Positions 1 through 9,286 of a stretch of DNA of 64,000 nucleotides are shown here, piece after piece. The notes under the pieces are model-generated. The model was not told where the DNA came from. It ran no database searches and worked only from the letters and a program-made list of their open reading frames with translations. The translations under genes and the position numbers were made by a program. Source of the DNA: Brevibacterium sp. UMB1308A (GTDB taxonomy: Bacteria; Actinomycetota; Actinomycetes; Actinomycetales; Brevibacteriaceae); the NCBI RefSeq assembly GCF_030230605.1, contig NZ_JASPDO010000013.1, positions 6,531 through 70,530 of the forward strand. Direction: 5' to 3'. The number at the start of each line of letters is the position of its first letter. The first letter of the stretch is position 1.

Positions 1-260
<260 letters not shown>

Positions 261-308
261 GGGAGTAACATCGGTCACAGAAGCGAATCGAGTTAATGGA
301 GACTTACT

Positions 309-1400
309 ATGAGCACATTTGTCCAGCAGAAGAACTCGCAGCCCGCTCCACAGGGTGTACGCGAAGCAATCCTGGCTAAGCCAGGTTTCGGTGACTACTT
401 CACTGACCACATGAGCCACGTCCGTTACACCAAGGACCAAGGGTGGCACGCACACACCGTGAAGCCATACGGCCCACTGGTTCTGGACCCTGCCGCTGCA
501 GTTTTCCACTACGCGCAGGAAATCTTCGAAGGAATGAAGGCATACCGTCACGCTGACGGTTCCGTGTGGACGTTCCGCCCCACCAAGAACGCGGAACGCA
601 TGAACAAGTCAGCAGCCCGTCTAGCGTTGCCTGAAATTTCAGCCGAAGACTTCGTCGGATCCCTCCGTGCGTTGGTTGAACTCGACGAAGCGTGGGTCGC
701 AACCCCGAAGGACGCAGCTGACGAAGTCTCGCTGTACCTGCGCCCCTTCATGATCGCCTCCGAAAAGTTCCTGGGTGTCCGCGCAAGCCACGAAGTCGAC
801 TACTACGTGATCGCGTCACCAGCCGGACCGTACTTCGCAGGCGGGATCAAGCCTGTTGACATTTGGCTGTCCAAGGACCTCAAGCGTGCTGGCACCGGCG
901 GAACCGGATTCGCCAAGTGCGGTGGTAACTACGCAGCATCTCTGCAGGCCGGTAACCAAGCGGCTGAAAAGGGCTGCCAGCAGGTGATGTTCACCGACGC
1001 TAAAGAGTCCAAGTACTTGGAAGAACTGGGTGGCATGAACCTCATGCTGGTCACCAAGGACAACGAACTGATCACACCAAGCGTTTCAGAAACGATTCTG
1101 GACGGTGTGACCCGCCGTTCACTGCTGGAACTGGCGCCTTCGATTGGCCTGACCCCTGTTGAGCGTGACATCGAGGTTGCCGAATGGCGTGAACGTGCCG
1201 CTGCCGGTGAAATCGTTGAAGCGTTTGCGTGTGGAACCGCTGCGGTGATCACACCAATCGGACGCCTGGTATCAGACGACTTCACGATTGAGCAGAGCAC
1301 AGAACCAGGCGAAGTAACGATGAAACTTCGCTCGACCCTGCTGGGCATTCAGTACGGCCGGGCAGAAGGACCTGAAGGCTGGATGGTCAAGCTGGCCTAA
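309..1400 (+). CDS. ilvE: Branched-chain amino acid aminotransferase
   Basis: 363 residues, the usual length of the actinobacterial class IV PLP aminotransferase. It transfers amino groups between glutamate and the keto acids of leucine, isoleucine and valine. The segment GTGFAKCGGNYAASL (about residues 197-211) holds the PLP-binding lysine, and KYLEELGGMNLMLV (about 236-249) is the conserved substrate-side block. The ATG follows a GGAGA Shine-Dalgarno at 298-303. It sits directly downstream of leuB and is followed by a GC-rich hairpin, so the transcription unit probably ends here. Confidence 0.97.
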   Translation: MSTFVQQKNSQPAPQGVREAILAKPGFGDYFTDHMSHVRYTKDQGWHAHTVKPYGPLVLDPAAAVFHYAQEIFEGMKAYRHADGSVWTFRPTKNAERMNKSAARLALPEISAEDFVGSLRALVELDEAWVATPKDAADEVSLYLRPFMIASEKFLGVRASHEVDYYVIASPAGPYFAGGIKPVDIWLSKDLKRAGTGGTGFAKCGGNYAASLQAGNQAAEKGCQQVMFTDAKESKYLEELGGMNLMLVTKDNELITPSVSETILDGVTRRSLLELAPSIGLTPVERDIEVAEWRERAAAGEIVEAFACGTAAVITPIGRLVSDDFTIEQSTEPGEVTMKLRSTLLGIQYGRAEGPEGWMVKLA

Positions 1401-1446
1401 ACTCCTGGTCTAAACTCCTTGGCGTAAACCGCGCTAGAACTCCTCT

Positions 1447-1470
1447 CGAGGGCCCCTTCGGGGGCCCTCG
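1447..1470 (+). terminator. Hairpin terminator after ilvE
   Basis: A perfect 10-bp stem (CGAGGGCCCC with GGGGCCCTCG) closes a TTCG tetraloop 46 bases after the ilvE stop. There is no clear T-tract, as is common for actinobacterial terminators. Seen in sequence; function inferred. Confidence 0.75.
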
Positions 1471-1665
1471 CGGTGTCTCGCATTTAGCCCCTCCGTTTTC
1501 ACCCCACTCAAAAAATGGAGTAAGGTGTACCGCTAAGCGCGTAAGGTGTGTGACCTAGCTCGTGGAAGGGCTCAATAGCCAATCAACTTCCAGGCCGCAG
1601 TGACGGCATACAAATTCCGGTCGGCAGATCTGATCGGCGCGCCACTTCAGATAGGAATAACTGTC

Positions 1666-3048
1666 ATGAATCGTGTGGCAACAAACGTGCCAACGGCACA
1701 ACAGGTGGTTTCAAACCTCCCCTGGAAATGGAATGTTCAAGGCGCAATCTTCATTGTGGGTGGCCTTGGATTCATGTTCGATGCGTGGGACGTGGCCCTC
1801 AACGGGTTCCTCATCCCACTGTTGGCAAAAGAGTGGGGCTTAAGCATTGGGCAGGCGGCTTGGATCGCCACCGCCAACCTCATTGGAATGGCCTTGGGAG
1901 CCTTCATCTGGGGCGGAATCGCCGACCGCATGGGACGCAAAAAAGCGTTCACACTGACCCTGCTGATCTTTTCCGCGTTCACGGTGCTGGGAGCCTTCGC
2001 ACCCAACTACGCACTGTTCCTCATCTTCCGCTTCTGCGCCGGATTTGGACTAGGCGGGTGCATCCCAGTGGACTACGCCCTGGTAGGCGAGTTCACCCCC
2101 ACGAAACACCGTGGCCGCGTACTTACAGCCATGGACGGCTGGTGGCCAGTGGGCGCAACCCTCTGCGCCGTTGTTTCAGCATGGCTCGTGAGCTTCGCAT
2201 CATGGCACACCATCATGCTGGTCATGGTGCTACCTGCCCTGCTGATTGTCGCAGTCCGCTTCTTCATCCCAGAATCACCCATGTACCTGCTGTCCCAGGG
2301 CCGCCACCAGGAAGCAGACGCAGTCATCCGAAAACTCGTCAACCGCACCGGCGCCAACGTCACCGAATGGTCCCACGACGGCGTTGAAGAAGCCCCCAAG
2401 GCTGCACCTCTTATGCAACGCTTGCGCGCCATGACCGGACAGGTGAACCTGCTATGGCAGTACTCGTGGAAGATCACGCTCACCTCGTGGGTCTTGTTCA
2501 TTTCAGTGCTTCTGCTGTACTACGCGGCCCTGACCTGGCTACCGGGAATCCTTAAGAAACAAGGACTCACCGACCAGGCTGCGTTCATCACCACGGGCGG
2601 CATGACCGCGATCGGAATCGCCGGTGTGGTCGCTTCAGCGCTCCTCATCGAAGTCATTGGCCGCAAATGGGTGCTGGGCTCCTCCGCTGTGCTCGCATCA
2701 GGGGCACTTGTGTGGTTCGCGCTCGAACTCGAAAACTCCGGAGCACAGCTTTCGCGCGCCGCAGTGATCGCAATCCTACTGTTCGGATTCCTCATCCAAG
2801 TTTCCGTGCCCGCCCTCTACACCTACGTCACCGAGCTGTACCCCACACGCCTGCGCTCGTCCGGATTCGGCTGGGCCTCGTCCGCCAGTCGCGTGGCCAT
2901 TGGTATCGCCCCCATTGTGTTCGGTTCGCTCTTGTGGCCAACGATCGGGCTGGTCAACACGTTCGCGCTCACCGGCGCCCTAGTGGTGCTCGCTGTGATC
3001 GTCATGGTGTTCTTTGGCCGGGAAACCGCAGGCGAGGAACTCGACTAA
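1666..3048 (+). CDS. MFS transporter, sugar/acid:H+ symporter type (NiaP-like)
   Basis: 460 residues with about 12 hydrophobic segments. The Major Facilitator loop motif DRMGRKK lies between TM2 and TM3, CIPVDYALVGEFTPTKHRGR follows TM4, and a second copy of the pattern (YTYVTELYPTRLRSSGFGWASSASR) lies in the C-terminal half. The acidic first helix (FMFDAWDVALNGFLIPLLA) resembles the metabolite:proton symporter branch that includes NiaP and aromatic-acid carriers. The substrate cannot be read from sequence. A GTG at 1600 in the same frame is possible, but ATG 1666 has an AGGA about nine bases upstream and removes a non-hydrophobic tail. Monocistronic by position. Confidence 0.85.
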   Translation: MNRVATNVPTAQQVVSNLPWKWNVQGAIFIVGGLGFMFDAWDVALNGFLIPLLAKEWGLSIGQAAWIATANLIGMALGAFIWGGIADRMGRKKAFTLTLLIFSAFTVLGAFAPNYALFLIFRFCAGFGLGGCIPVDYALVGEFTPTKHRGRVLTAMDGWWPVGATLCAVVSAWLVSFASWHTIMLVMVLPALLIVAVRFFIPESPMYLLSQGRHQEADAVIRKLVNRTGANVTEWSHDGVEEAPKAAPLMQRLRAMTGQVNLLWQYSWKITLTSWVLFISVLLLYYAALTWLPGILKKQGLTDQAAFITTGGMTAIGIAGVVASALLIEVIGRKWVLGSSAVLASGALVWFALELENSGAQLSRAAVIAILLFGFLIQVSVPALYTYVTELYPTRLRSSGFGWASSASRVAIGIAPIVFGSLLWPTIGLVNTFALTGALVVLAVIVMVFFGRETAGEELD

Positions 3049-3100
3049 AGCTGCAACCCACCTCGGCGGGCGAGGCTCCCGCAACCTGGTCCCAAAGCGG

Positions 3101-3113
3101 TAGGCTCGACTGT
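3101..3113 (+). promoter_or_regulatory. Leaderless -10 element of the lipoate ligase gene
   Basis: TAGGCT at 3101-3106 followed by exactly seven bases and then ATG 3114. There is no Shine-Dalgarno. The same TANNNT-N7-ATG geometry recurs at seven other starts in this window, so transcription probably begins at the A of the start codon. Confidence 0.6.
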
Positions 3114-4193
3114 ATGAACACGTTTCACACGGAAAGAAAAGTCCCTGGCGGAAAACTCGTCGTTGTTGACGGTGAACTCACCGACGGTGTCATCACCCAC
3201 GCGCAAGTGTCCGGGGACTTTTTCTTCGAGCCTGAAGAAGCGTACTTTGCGTTGGCCCCCGCCTTGGCGGGCGTGAGCATTGCGGATAGCCGTGAGAGCA
3301 TCACTGAGCGGCTGGATAAGGCTGTCACTCAGGCCGCCGCCGAGGTGGGTGCCCAGGTGGACTTGCAAGGTTTCAGCACCGCTGATGTCGCGTTCGCGGT
3401 GCGACGCGGTCTGACAGGTGCCACCGATTTTTGGGACCACGAGTGGGAAATCTTTCACGACGAGTCACGCCCCACGGTTGAAAACGTGGCACTGGACCAG
3501 GTGCTTCTGGAAGAGGTGGCTGCTGGCCGCAGAAAACCCACCGTGCGCTTCTGGGAGTGGGACGACACCGCGGTGGTGATCGGGTCGTTCCAGTCGTACT
3601 CCAACGAAGTCGAACCTGAAGGCGTTTCGCGCTACGACGTGCAAGTCGTTCGACGAATTTCAGGTGGGGGAGCGATGTTCATGGAAGGTGGCAACTGTGT
3701 GACCTTCTCGATTTACGCCCCAGACAGCCTGGTAGCTGGACTGAGCTACGAAGAGTCCTACGCTTTTATGGACCAGTTCATTCTGGATGCGCTTACCCAA
3801 CTGGGGGTCAACGCAAGCTACGAACCCATCAACGACATCGTGTCTCAACACGGCAAAATCGGGGGTGCAGCCCAGAAGCGCGTGTCCGCAGGTGCTGTTC
3901 TGCACCATGACACGTTGAGTTACGACATCGACGCCAACAAAATGGTCGAAGTTCTGCGCATCGGAAAAGCTAAGATTTCTGACAAGGGCGTCGCTTCGGC
4001 GAAGAAGCGCGTGGACCCCCTGCGCAGCCAAACGGGTGTGAGCCGTGAACGGGTGATTGAGACCATGATCGACACGTTCACCAGCAGAACCGGGGCCAGC
4101 AACGGCGGCGTCACCGCTCAGGAACTGGAGCGAGCACGCGAACTCATCGAAACGAAATTCGGCACGGAAGAGTGGACGAAACGAGTTCCATAA
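3114..4193 (+). CDS. lplA: Lipoate-protein ligase family protein with N-terminal accessory domain
   Basis: 359 residues. The catalytic LplA domain starts near residue 125 and carries RRISGGGAMFMEGGNCVTFSI (the RRxSGGG lipoate/AMP-binding motif) and KIGGAAQKR with the catalytic lysine. The family activates free lipoate or octanoate with ATP and attaches it to E2 and GcvH proteins. About 90 residues at the N-terminus resemble the small accessory lid domain that in E. coli LplA lies at the C-terminus, so the domain order appears inverted. ATG 3114 is chosen because the upstream extension overlaps the MFS gene in another frame and a leaderless -10 lies seven bases before it. It could instead be an octanoyltransferase. 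Confidence 0.85.
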   Translation: MNTFHTERKVPGGKLVVVDGELTDGVITHAQVSGDFFFEPEEAYFALAPALAGVSIADSRESITERLDKAVTQAAAEVGAQVDLQGFSTADVAFAVRRGLTGATDFWDHEWEIFHDESRPTVENVALDQVLLEEVAAGRRKPTVRFWEWDDTAVVIGSFQSYSNEVEPEGVSRYDVQVVRRISGGGAMFMEGGNCVTFSIYAPDSLVAGLSYEESYAFMDQFILDALTQLGVNASYEPINDIVSQHGKIGGAAQKRVSAGAVLHHDTLSYDIDANKMVEVLRIGKAKISDKGVASAKKRVDPLRSQTGVSRERVIETMIDTFTSRTGASNGGVTAQELERARELIETKFGTEEWTKRVP

Positions 4194-4263
4194 ACGTACG
4201 CGTGGACCACGCGCATAAGCCACTAGACTGGCAGTCAAAAGTACCACAACAGAAGGAGCCCAC

Positions 4264-5049
4264 GTGCGCCCCGTTGAGCCCAGTGTTGAACTGATTTCAC
4301 GCCCTAAAATCGACTGGGAAGAAATCACAGCCTACCTTGAAGAAGTAGGCGGAACCGCGTGGTCAGACCGCGTACGCGAACAGGAATCCCCTGACAGCGA
4401 AGACTTGCTCGAATTCGCCGGACGCATGTGTTACCGCTCGTGGGAACCGGGTCTTAACCCAAACGTGGGGCGCGTGCGCACCGACTCCACACAGTACTTG
4501 GGCAACGTGGTCGCCTCCCAGCACGGGTCCGTTCTGGAACACGCCAGCTACACGTTCATTCTGCACAACGTGTCGCGCGTCTTTACCCACGAACTCATCC
4601 GCCACCGTGCAGGTGCCGCATACTCCCAAGAGTCCTTGCGCTACGTACGCTTAGAGGACATTCCCTTCTGGTTCCCCGAATGGGCGCGTGAAGATGAAGA
4701 GCTCATGAAGCGTAGCCTCGACCTCCTGGACCGGATGGAAGAGCACCAGAAGTGGATGAGCGAACACTTTGGGCTGGACGAAGAAGGCCAGAACTTTACA
4801 CACAAGAAGCACATGACATCGTTCATGCGCCGTTTTGCTCCTGAAGGACTGGCAACCGGGATCGTGTTCACCGCGAACCTGCGCACGCTGCGCCACGTGA
4901 TCGAGATGCGCACCGCGAAAGGCGCAGAGGAAGAAATTCGCCTCGTGTTTAACAAGATCGGTGAGATCATGAAGAAGGAAGCCCCCGCGATCTTCGCCGA
5001 CTACACAGTGGAAGACGGAGAGTGGATTCCGGGCACACGCAAAGCATAA
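4264..5049 (+). CDS. thyX: FAD-dependent thymidylate synthase ThyX
   Basis: 261 residues. RHRAGAAYSQESLRY (about residues 118-132) is the ThyX signature that binds FAD and dUMP. The enzyme methylates dUMP to dTMP using methylenetetrahydrofolate and reduced flavin, with NADPH as reductant, replacing ThyA. The GTG start follows AGAAGGAG at a normal distance. It is followed 13 bases later by the acidic cap-like protein, so the two are probably cotranscribed. Confidence 0.96.
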   Translation: MRPVEPSVELISRPKIDWEEITAYLEEVGGTAWSDRVREQESPDSEDLLEFAGRMCYRSWEPGLNPNVGRVRTDSTQYLGNVVASQHGSVLEHASYTFILHNVSRVFTHELIRHRAGAAYSQESLRYVRLEDIPFWFPEWAREDEELMKRSLDLLDRMEEHQKWMSEHFGLDEEGQNFTHKKHMTSFMRRFAPEGLATGIVFTANLRTLRHVIEMRTAKGAEEEIRLVFNKIGEIMKKEAPAIFADYTVEDGEWIPGTRKA

Positions 5050-5062
5050 AAGGAGCCCCACC

Positions 5063-5728
5063 ATGTCTGATATTTACGACGCAGAACTTAAACCTTCTAA
5101 GAACCAGGTGCTTGCCACCGTCTTAGGAACCGACGAAGCAGACATCGAGAAACTCGCAAGCTACCGTTTCGACGACCCTGCTGGCCAAATCGGCATGGAA
5201 GTACACATTGTGCGTACCCCCGACGGCTCAGTTCTTCAGGTGCCACTGGTGTACCGCCCCGAACCGTTGGAAGACGCGGAAGAAGACGAACTCATCACCA
5301 CCATGGAACACTCGGTGCTGGGCACACGCTACGTGTACCTGGGCATGTCAGACCCCGTGTTCGCAGAAGCACTCGACGTCACCATCAGTGAAGAACAGGG
5401 CGGTGCTGAACAGTTCTTGGTGGAAGACGACACGCGAACCCCCATCACTGAGGGTCTTGCGACTGTTACCGGAACCGGTGAGATCGAACTCGAAGAGGAA
5501 GAAGACGACGAAAACCTCATCGGCGTTCTTGAACTGTTCGCAGAACTCGACCTTGAGGGCCTCAGCCAAGAAGAAGCCGCTCAACCAGGCCAGCTCATTG
5601 GCACGTGGGAAGGACAGGACACGCCTGTCCTGCTGGCCCACTCCGGCCTGGTGTACGTCGATGACGCAGAGTTCGACGACGAAGACGGTGAAGAGGAAGA
5701 CCTCGACGACGCCACCCAGGACAACTAA
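5063..5728 (+). CDS. Maltokinase N-terminal cap-like domain protein
   Basis: 221 residues, strongly acidic, with Glu/Asp runs near residue 150 and at the C-terminus. The blocks QIGMEVHIVRTPDGSVLQVPLVYRPEPLEDAEEDELITTMEHSVLGTRYVYLGMSDPV match, by my recognition, the cap-like domain found alone in many actinobacteria and at the N-terminus of maltokinase (Mak/Pep2). There is no kinase domain here. The role is unknown; a regulatory or binding role in carbohydrate metabolism is only a family-based guess. The AAAGGAG Shine-Dalgarno is good. It converges on selB with two bases between the stop codons. Confidence 0.7.
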   Translation: MSDIYDAELKPSKNQVLATVLGTDEADIEKLASYRFDDPAGQIGMEVHIVRTPDGSVLQVPLVYRPEPLEDAEEDELITTMEHSVLGTRYVYLGMSDPVFAEALDVTISEEQGGAEQFLVEDDTRTPITEGLATVTGTGEIELEEEEDDENLIGVLELFAELDLEGLSQEEAAQPGQLIGTWEGQDTPVLLAHSGLVYVDDAEFDDEDGEEEDLDDATQDN

Positions 5729-5730
5729 AA

Positions 5731-7503
5731 CTAACCCCGCACACGCCTGAGGTTGCCATCCACACGGGTGGTCCAACCTCGGGCGTCTGTGTGTTCCAAC
5801 AGCGGAATGGCAACCCGGCGGGTCGTGTCCAACGCCTGCCGGGCCTGACTCAAAGTGAACGGTTGCGACAGCCCTGCCAGCACCCGCATGGCCCGCGCCG
5901 GCGTAGACGGAAGCACCACAACCCCGTCGCCTAGACGCAACAGCCTGCCAGCCTGTTCAGCGGCCGCAAGCTCACGCACACCCAGGCCCAGATCCTCCAG
6001 ATCTCTGGCTTCCGGCGCATCAAACGGGCGCTCAGACAAACGCCGCTCCAGCTCCGCAACACCAGACTCTGCAGCCCCCAAAGAACCAGAGCCGGGAAGA
6101 CGGGCAAAGCCGGAAACCACCTCGGCGGGGGTCTTAACCAGACCTTCCACCAACTCACGCGGGCACCCCACACGCTTCGCCAACTGAGCAAGCGGTACTC
6201 CCCGAGACAACGGATCGCGGGCGTCGTCCTCAAGCAGCGCCGCAACCTGTGCCACCCACGCGCGCACAACGTCCTGCCGCACCAGCCACGCACCCATGCG
6301 CGCAACCCCCGCCGGCAGCTGGTCTGCCTCAGTCGGCACGTCGTAGCCGAACGTGGTCAACGTGGACTCCCGCACGTGCCCGCGACGGGTCAGTTCAGCG
6401 GTGAAATCGGCAGGGGAGTAGTGCTCCAGGGCGCGGGCGCGCTCAGTGGCGGACCCGCGCCGAAAAAGCTCGGGCGGGTCCACGTCCAGCACGGTCAAAC
6501 CGCCCAGCACCGCGCGTTCCCCGCTTCCGCGCACCACCAGCCGGTCACCCACCTGAACCGGAATCGAGCGGGACAGTTTCAGGCGCGCGTAGCGGCCAGA
6601 CAAGGGACGCACGTGTGCCTGCAGGCTAGCCGCGCCAATGTGGACGGTGACATCGGTGGGAATCGTGTCTACAGCCACCCCAGCGACGTCCACAACGTCC
6701 GCCACATGCCAGGCATCCGGCGTGATGAGGGCGTCACCTCGGGAAATGTCCAGTGCAGAGACCCCGCGCAGGTTCAGCGCCACCCGGGACACCGGCGCGA
6801 TGCTGCTGACTGCGGAGTTGTGATTCTGCAACCCCCGGACCGTGACGCGGGTGCGGGATTGCGCCGAGGCGAGCTCCAGGGCTTGCTCGGTAGTCACCGT
6901 GCCTTCGCCCAAGGTTCCTGTGACGATTGTGCCCGCGCCGGTGATGGAGAACGCGCGGTCCACCCAGGTGCGCACCCGCCCGTCCGTAGCAGGTGGGGGT
7001 GCCGTACTGGTGACCGCATCTAGGGCGTCAAGGAGTTCCGGGAGGCCCTCCCCAGTGACCGCCGAGGTGGTCACCAGGGGCGCGTCGGTTAGGCAGCTGA
7101 GTTCGGTGCGGGCTTGGGAACTCGCGTGAGCGATCTGCTCAGGCGTTGCCGAGTCGCACTTGGTGAGCACAATGACACCTCGGGTGATTCCCAAAGCCTC
7201 CAGCGCGTCACGGTGATCAGTCGACTGGGCCGACCAGCCTTCATCGGCCGCCACGACGAAACACACGATAGGGGCCGGACCGAGCCCAGCCAACATGTTG
7301 CCAATGAAGCGTTCGTGGCCGGGCACATCAACAAACGACACGTGTGTGCCACTGGGCAACGTGCAGTGCGCGAAGCCCAAATCGATCGTGAGCCCGCGCC
7401 GCTTTTCCTCATCTAACCGGTCTGGATCTGAACCTGTCAGGGCGCGCACCAGGGCGGACTTGCCGTGATCCACATGCCCGGCCGTGGCAACAACAAACGA
7501 CAT
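5731..7503 (-). CDS. selB: Selenocysteine-specific translation elongation factor SelB
   Basis: 590 residues. The N-terminal GTPase domain has AGHVDHGKS (G1), DVPGHERF (G3) and LTKCD (G4), and lies close to the N-terminus as in SelB. The following beta-barrel domains and the C-terminal half, with short winged-helix repeats (for example REAL-like and VRELAAAEQAGRLLRLGDGVVVLP), are the SECIS-binding part. It delivers Sec-tRNA to UGA codons marked by a SECIS hairpin. It starts one base after the selA stop, so selC-selA-selB form one minus-strand unit. Its evident client is the Sec-containing fdhA 7 kb away. Confidence 0.96.
   Translation of the reverse strand: MSFVVATAGHVDHGKSALVRALTGSDPDRLDEEKRRGLTIDLGFAHCTLPSGTHVSFVDVPGHERFIGNMLAGLGPAPIVCFVVAADEGWSAQSTDHRDALEALGITRGVIVLTKCDSATPEQIAHASSQARTELSCLTDAPLVTTSAVTGEGLPELLDALDAVTSTAPPPATDGRVRTWVDRAFSITGAGTIVTGTLGEGTVTTEQALELASAQSRTRVTVRGLQNHNSAVSSIAPVSRVALNLRGVSALDISRGDALITPDAWHVADVVDVAGVAVDTIPTDVTVHIGAASLQAHVRPLSGRYARLKLSRSIPVQVGDRLVVRGSGERAVLGGLTVLDVDPPELFRRGSATERARALEHYSPADFTAELTRRGHVRESTLTTFGYDVPTEADQLPAGVARMGAWLVRQDVVRAWVAQVAALLEDDARDPLSRGVPLAQLAKRVGCPRELVEGLVKTPAEVVSGFARLPGSGSLGAAESGVAELERRLSERPFDAPEARDLEDLGLGVRELAAAEQAGRLLRLGDGVVVLPSTPARAMRVLAGLSQPFTLSQARQALDTTRRVAIPLLEHTDARGWTTRVDGNLRRVRG
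5749..5780. terminator. Hairpin at the convergent end of the cap-like gene and selB
   Basis: GAGGTTGCCATCC pairs with GGGTGG-(TC)-CAACCTC around an ACAC loop: 13 bp including one G-U pair and a two-base bulge. It lies inside the last codons of selB and just after the plus-strand stop, so it could stop transcription from the left. There is no T-tract. Function inferred. Confidence 0.4.
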
Positions 7504-7504
7504 G

Positions 7505-8836
7505 TCAGCGGTCCGCGTCTACAGCCCGGGCGCACTCGATAATCCGGGAGGCAAGCACGTGATCGTCCGACGGGTCAACACACCGCACGTCTACCAGGCA
7601 CGCACCGTCCTGCACGTGCGTGACCACGGACGGTTCACCCACGCGCAACGGCTTCGCAACCGACTCCGGCAGCCGCACGGCCCACCCGGGAAGCTCCACC
7701 CCGGTGCCACCGCCGCCACCCACGCGACCGGCGTGGGGCGTGATCTCGACTGACACCTCGGCGTCGTTGAGGGTTGCCGCCAGCGCTTCAGTGCGCTCGC
7801 GGAGGTTCTCAGAAGAGAGCCCCACATACGTGTGGACGGGCGGTTCCTCACCCACGACCGTGGCCGCCAAGGTGGCCAACACGAATTTACTGGCCCGCAC
7901 CGCGCGCGCCAAAGGGTGAGTTGCAAGCTGTGTGACCAGCTGGCGCTTGCCCAGAATGATGCCGGCCTGCGGGCCGCCTAACAGCTTGTCGCCTGAAAAC
8001 AGCACCACGTCTGCGCCGGCCTCCAACTCCGAGGTGGCATCAGGTTCGTTGGGCAAGTGCGGGTTGGGTGCCAAAAGGCCCGAACCGATGTCCACAACAA
8101 GCGGTACGTCGTATTCGCGCGCCAGTTCTGCCAGAGTCCGTGTGCTGGGGGAGGATGTGAACCCGGACTGCGCATAGTTGGACGGGTGAATCTTGAGAAT
8201 CGCGGACACCTCGCCTGCCTCACACTCACGCCGATAGTCCGCCAGGTGGGTGCGGTTGGTGGAACCCACCTCGGTGATGGTGGCACCTACCGAACGCATG
8301 AGTTCATGCAAACGGAAACCAGCCCCAATTTCCACGAACTCCCCGCGCGAAAGCAGGAGACGACCGGGCCTGCTCTGCGCGGCCACGAGCATGAGTGCTG
8401 AGGCGCAGTTGTTCACCACCAGTGCGTCCTCAGCGGCCGGCACGTGGAGGGTGAGAGCGTCGGTGGTTTCGACACCTCGGCGCCCTCGCTTGCCGGATTC
8501 CAGGTCCATCTCAATGTCGACGTACGCGGCGGTGTGCCCGGCGACTTCTGAGGCCCACGGGCTCAACGGGGCGCGACCCAGGTTGGTGTGGACCACCACG
8601 CCTGTCGCGTTGATGGTGGCGCGGTAGATGCCGGAGTTGAAGCGGGTGAGGTCTGCGGTGAGGCCGTCACGGAAGGTCGCCGAGGTGAAGGAAGGTTGCG
8701 TGCGTGCGCGGTCTAAGTGCCGGCGGACAATGGCCCGCGTGGTGGTCGCGTTGAGGTGCGTTGAGGCTGCGCGAACCCAGTCGCTGGCCAGCAGAGTATC
8801 GGTGCGTGGCAAATTGCGACGCGGATCTTCAGACAC
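7505..8836 (-). CDS. selA: L-seryl-tRNA(Sec) selenium transferase SelA
   Basis: 443 residues. This PLP enzyme converts Ser-tRNA(Sec) to Sec-tRNA(Sec) with selenophosphate. Visible motifs are TGVVVHTNLGRAPLS near residue 80 and SGDKLLGGPQAGIILGKR, containing the PLP lysine. The open frame runs on upstream through the tRNA-Sec gene, which cannot be coding; GTG at 8836 is chosen because AGGAAGGGG lies about four bases before it. It begins 14 bases after the 3' end of selC, so processing of the tRNA may release the selA mRNA. Confidence 0.95.
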   Translation of the reverse strand: MSEDPRRNLPRTDTLLASDWVRAASTHLNATTTRAIVRRHLDRARTQPSFTSATFRDGLTADLTRFNSGIYRATINATGVVVHTNLGRAPLSPWASEVAGHTAAYVDIEMDLESGKRGRRGVETTDALTLHVPAAEDALVVNNCASALMLVAAQSRPGRLLLSRGEFVEIGAGFRLHELMRSVGATITEVGSTNRTHLADYRRECEAGEVSAILKIHPSNYAQSGFTSSPSTRTLAELAREYDVPLVVDIGSGLLAPNPHLPNEPDATSELEAGADVVLFSGDKLLGGPQAGIILGKRQLVTQLATHPLARAVRASKFVLATLAATVVGEEPPVHTYVGLSSENLRERTEALAATLNDAEVSVEITPHAGRVGGGGGTGVELPGWAVRLPESVAKPLRVGEPSVVTHVQDGACLVDVRCVDPSDDHVLASRIIECARAVDADR

Positions 8837-8850
8837 GTGTCCCCTTCCTG

Positions 8851-8945
8851 TGGCGGAGGCGGACGGGAATCGAACCCGCCAAACCGAGCTACTCGGTTTC
8901 AACAGTTTTGAAGACTGCGGGGCCCACCAGGACCCGGACGCCTCC
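8851..8945 (-). tRNA. selC: tRNA-Sec (anticodon UCA)
   Basis: On the minus strand the gene begins GGAGGCG and ends CGCCTCC-G-CCA, with the CCA encoded (8851-8853). The anticodon loop CTTCAAA carries UCA on a GCAGT/ACTG stem. A long variable arm (AAACCGAG TAG CTCGGTTT) and TTCGATTC in the T-loop are visible. At 95 bases with CCA it has the enlarged size of tRNA-Sec. It lies directly upstream of selA. Confidence 0.96.
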
Positions 8946-8976
8946 ATGAGCAAAACCTACCATCGAAGGGCCTCAC

Positions 8977-9162
8977 TTAGTTGTCTAACATTTCTTCGTA
9001 GAAGTCGAATTGCTCGTCAGTTCCGAATGGGTCAATCACCCAGTTCGAAGCTTTATGAGCGTGGAGCATTGCCTCGACACTGTCCACAAATTTCTCGTAT
9101 TCAGCTGGTTTGATTTTCACTGCAACGGTCAAGACAAAATTTTGTTCGTTGGCGTTCTCCAT
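8977..9162 (-). CDS. Small hypothetical protein between selC and selD
   Basis: 61 residues beginning MENANEQNFVLTVAVKIKP and ending FDFYEEMLDN; acidic, no membrane segment, no family recognised. The frame is open further upstream, but that part overlaps the selD start region. ATG 9160-9162 has GGGAG ten bases upstream. It lies head-to-head with selD and just upstream of the selC-selA-selB unit. It may be a real small protein or a chance frame; composition is protein-like but there is no independent support. Confidence 0.4.
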   Translation of the reverse strand: MENANEQNFVLTVAVKIKPAEYEKFVDSVEAMLHAHKASNWVIDPFGTDEQFDFYEEMLDN

Positions 9163-9286
9163 CGAAAACGTACTCCCACATAGCCGGTGCTTGGTTGAAT
9201 GCGCGCTCACACGCACATCGAAAACATCGTTGCACACGTGAGGTGCGCTACGCGCATGAGCTGTGAGCCTGGGATACGCTGGGGCC

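Noticed and set aside
2667..3113. Long upstream extension of the lipoate ligase frame
   Set aside because: It overlaps the MFS gene in another frame, is Arg-rich shadow sequence, and a leaderless -10 marks ATG 3114.
8837..8953. N-terminal extension of selA upstream of 8836
   Set aside because: This stretch is antisense-free but is the tRNA-Sec gene itself; a good ribosome site precedes GTG 8836.
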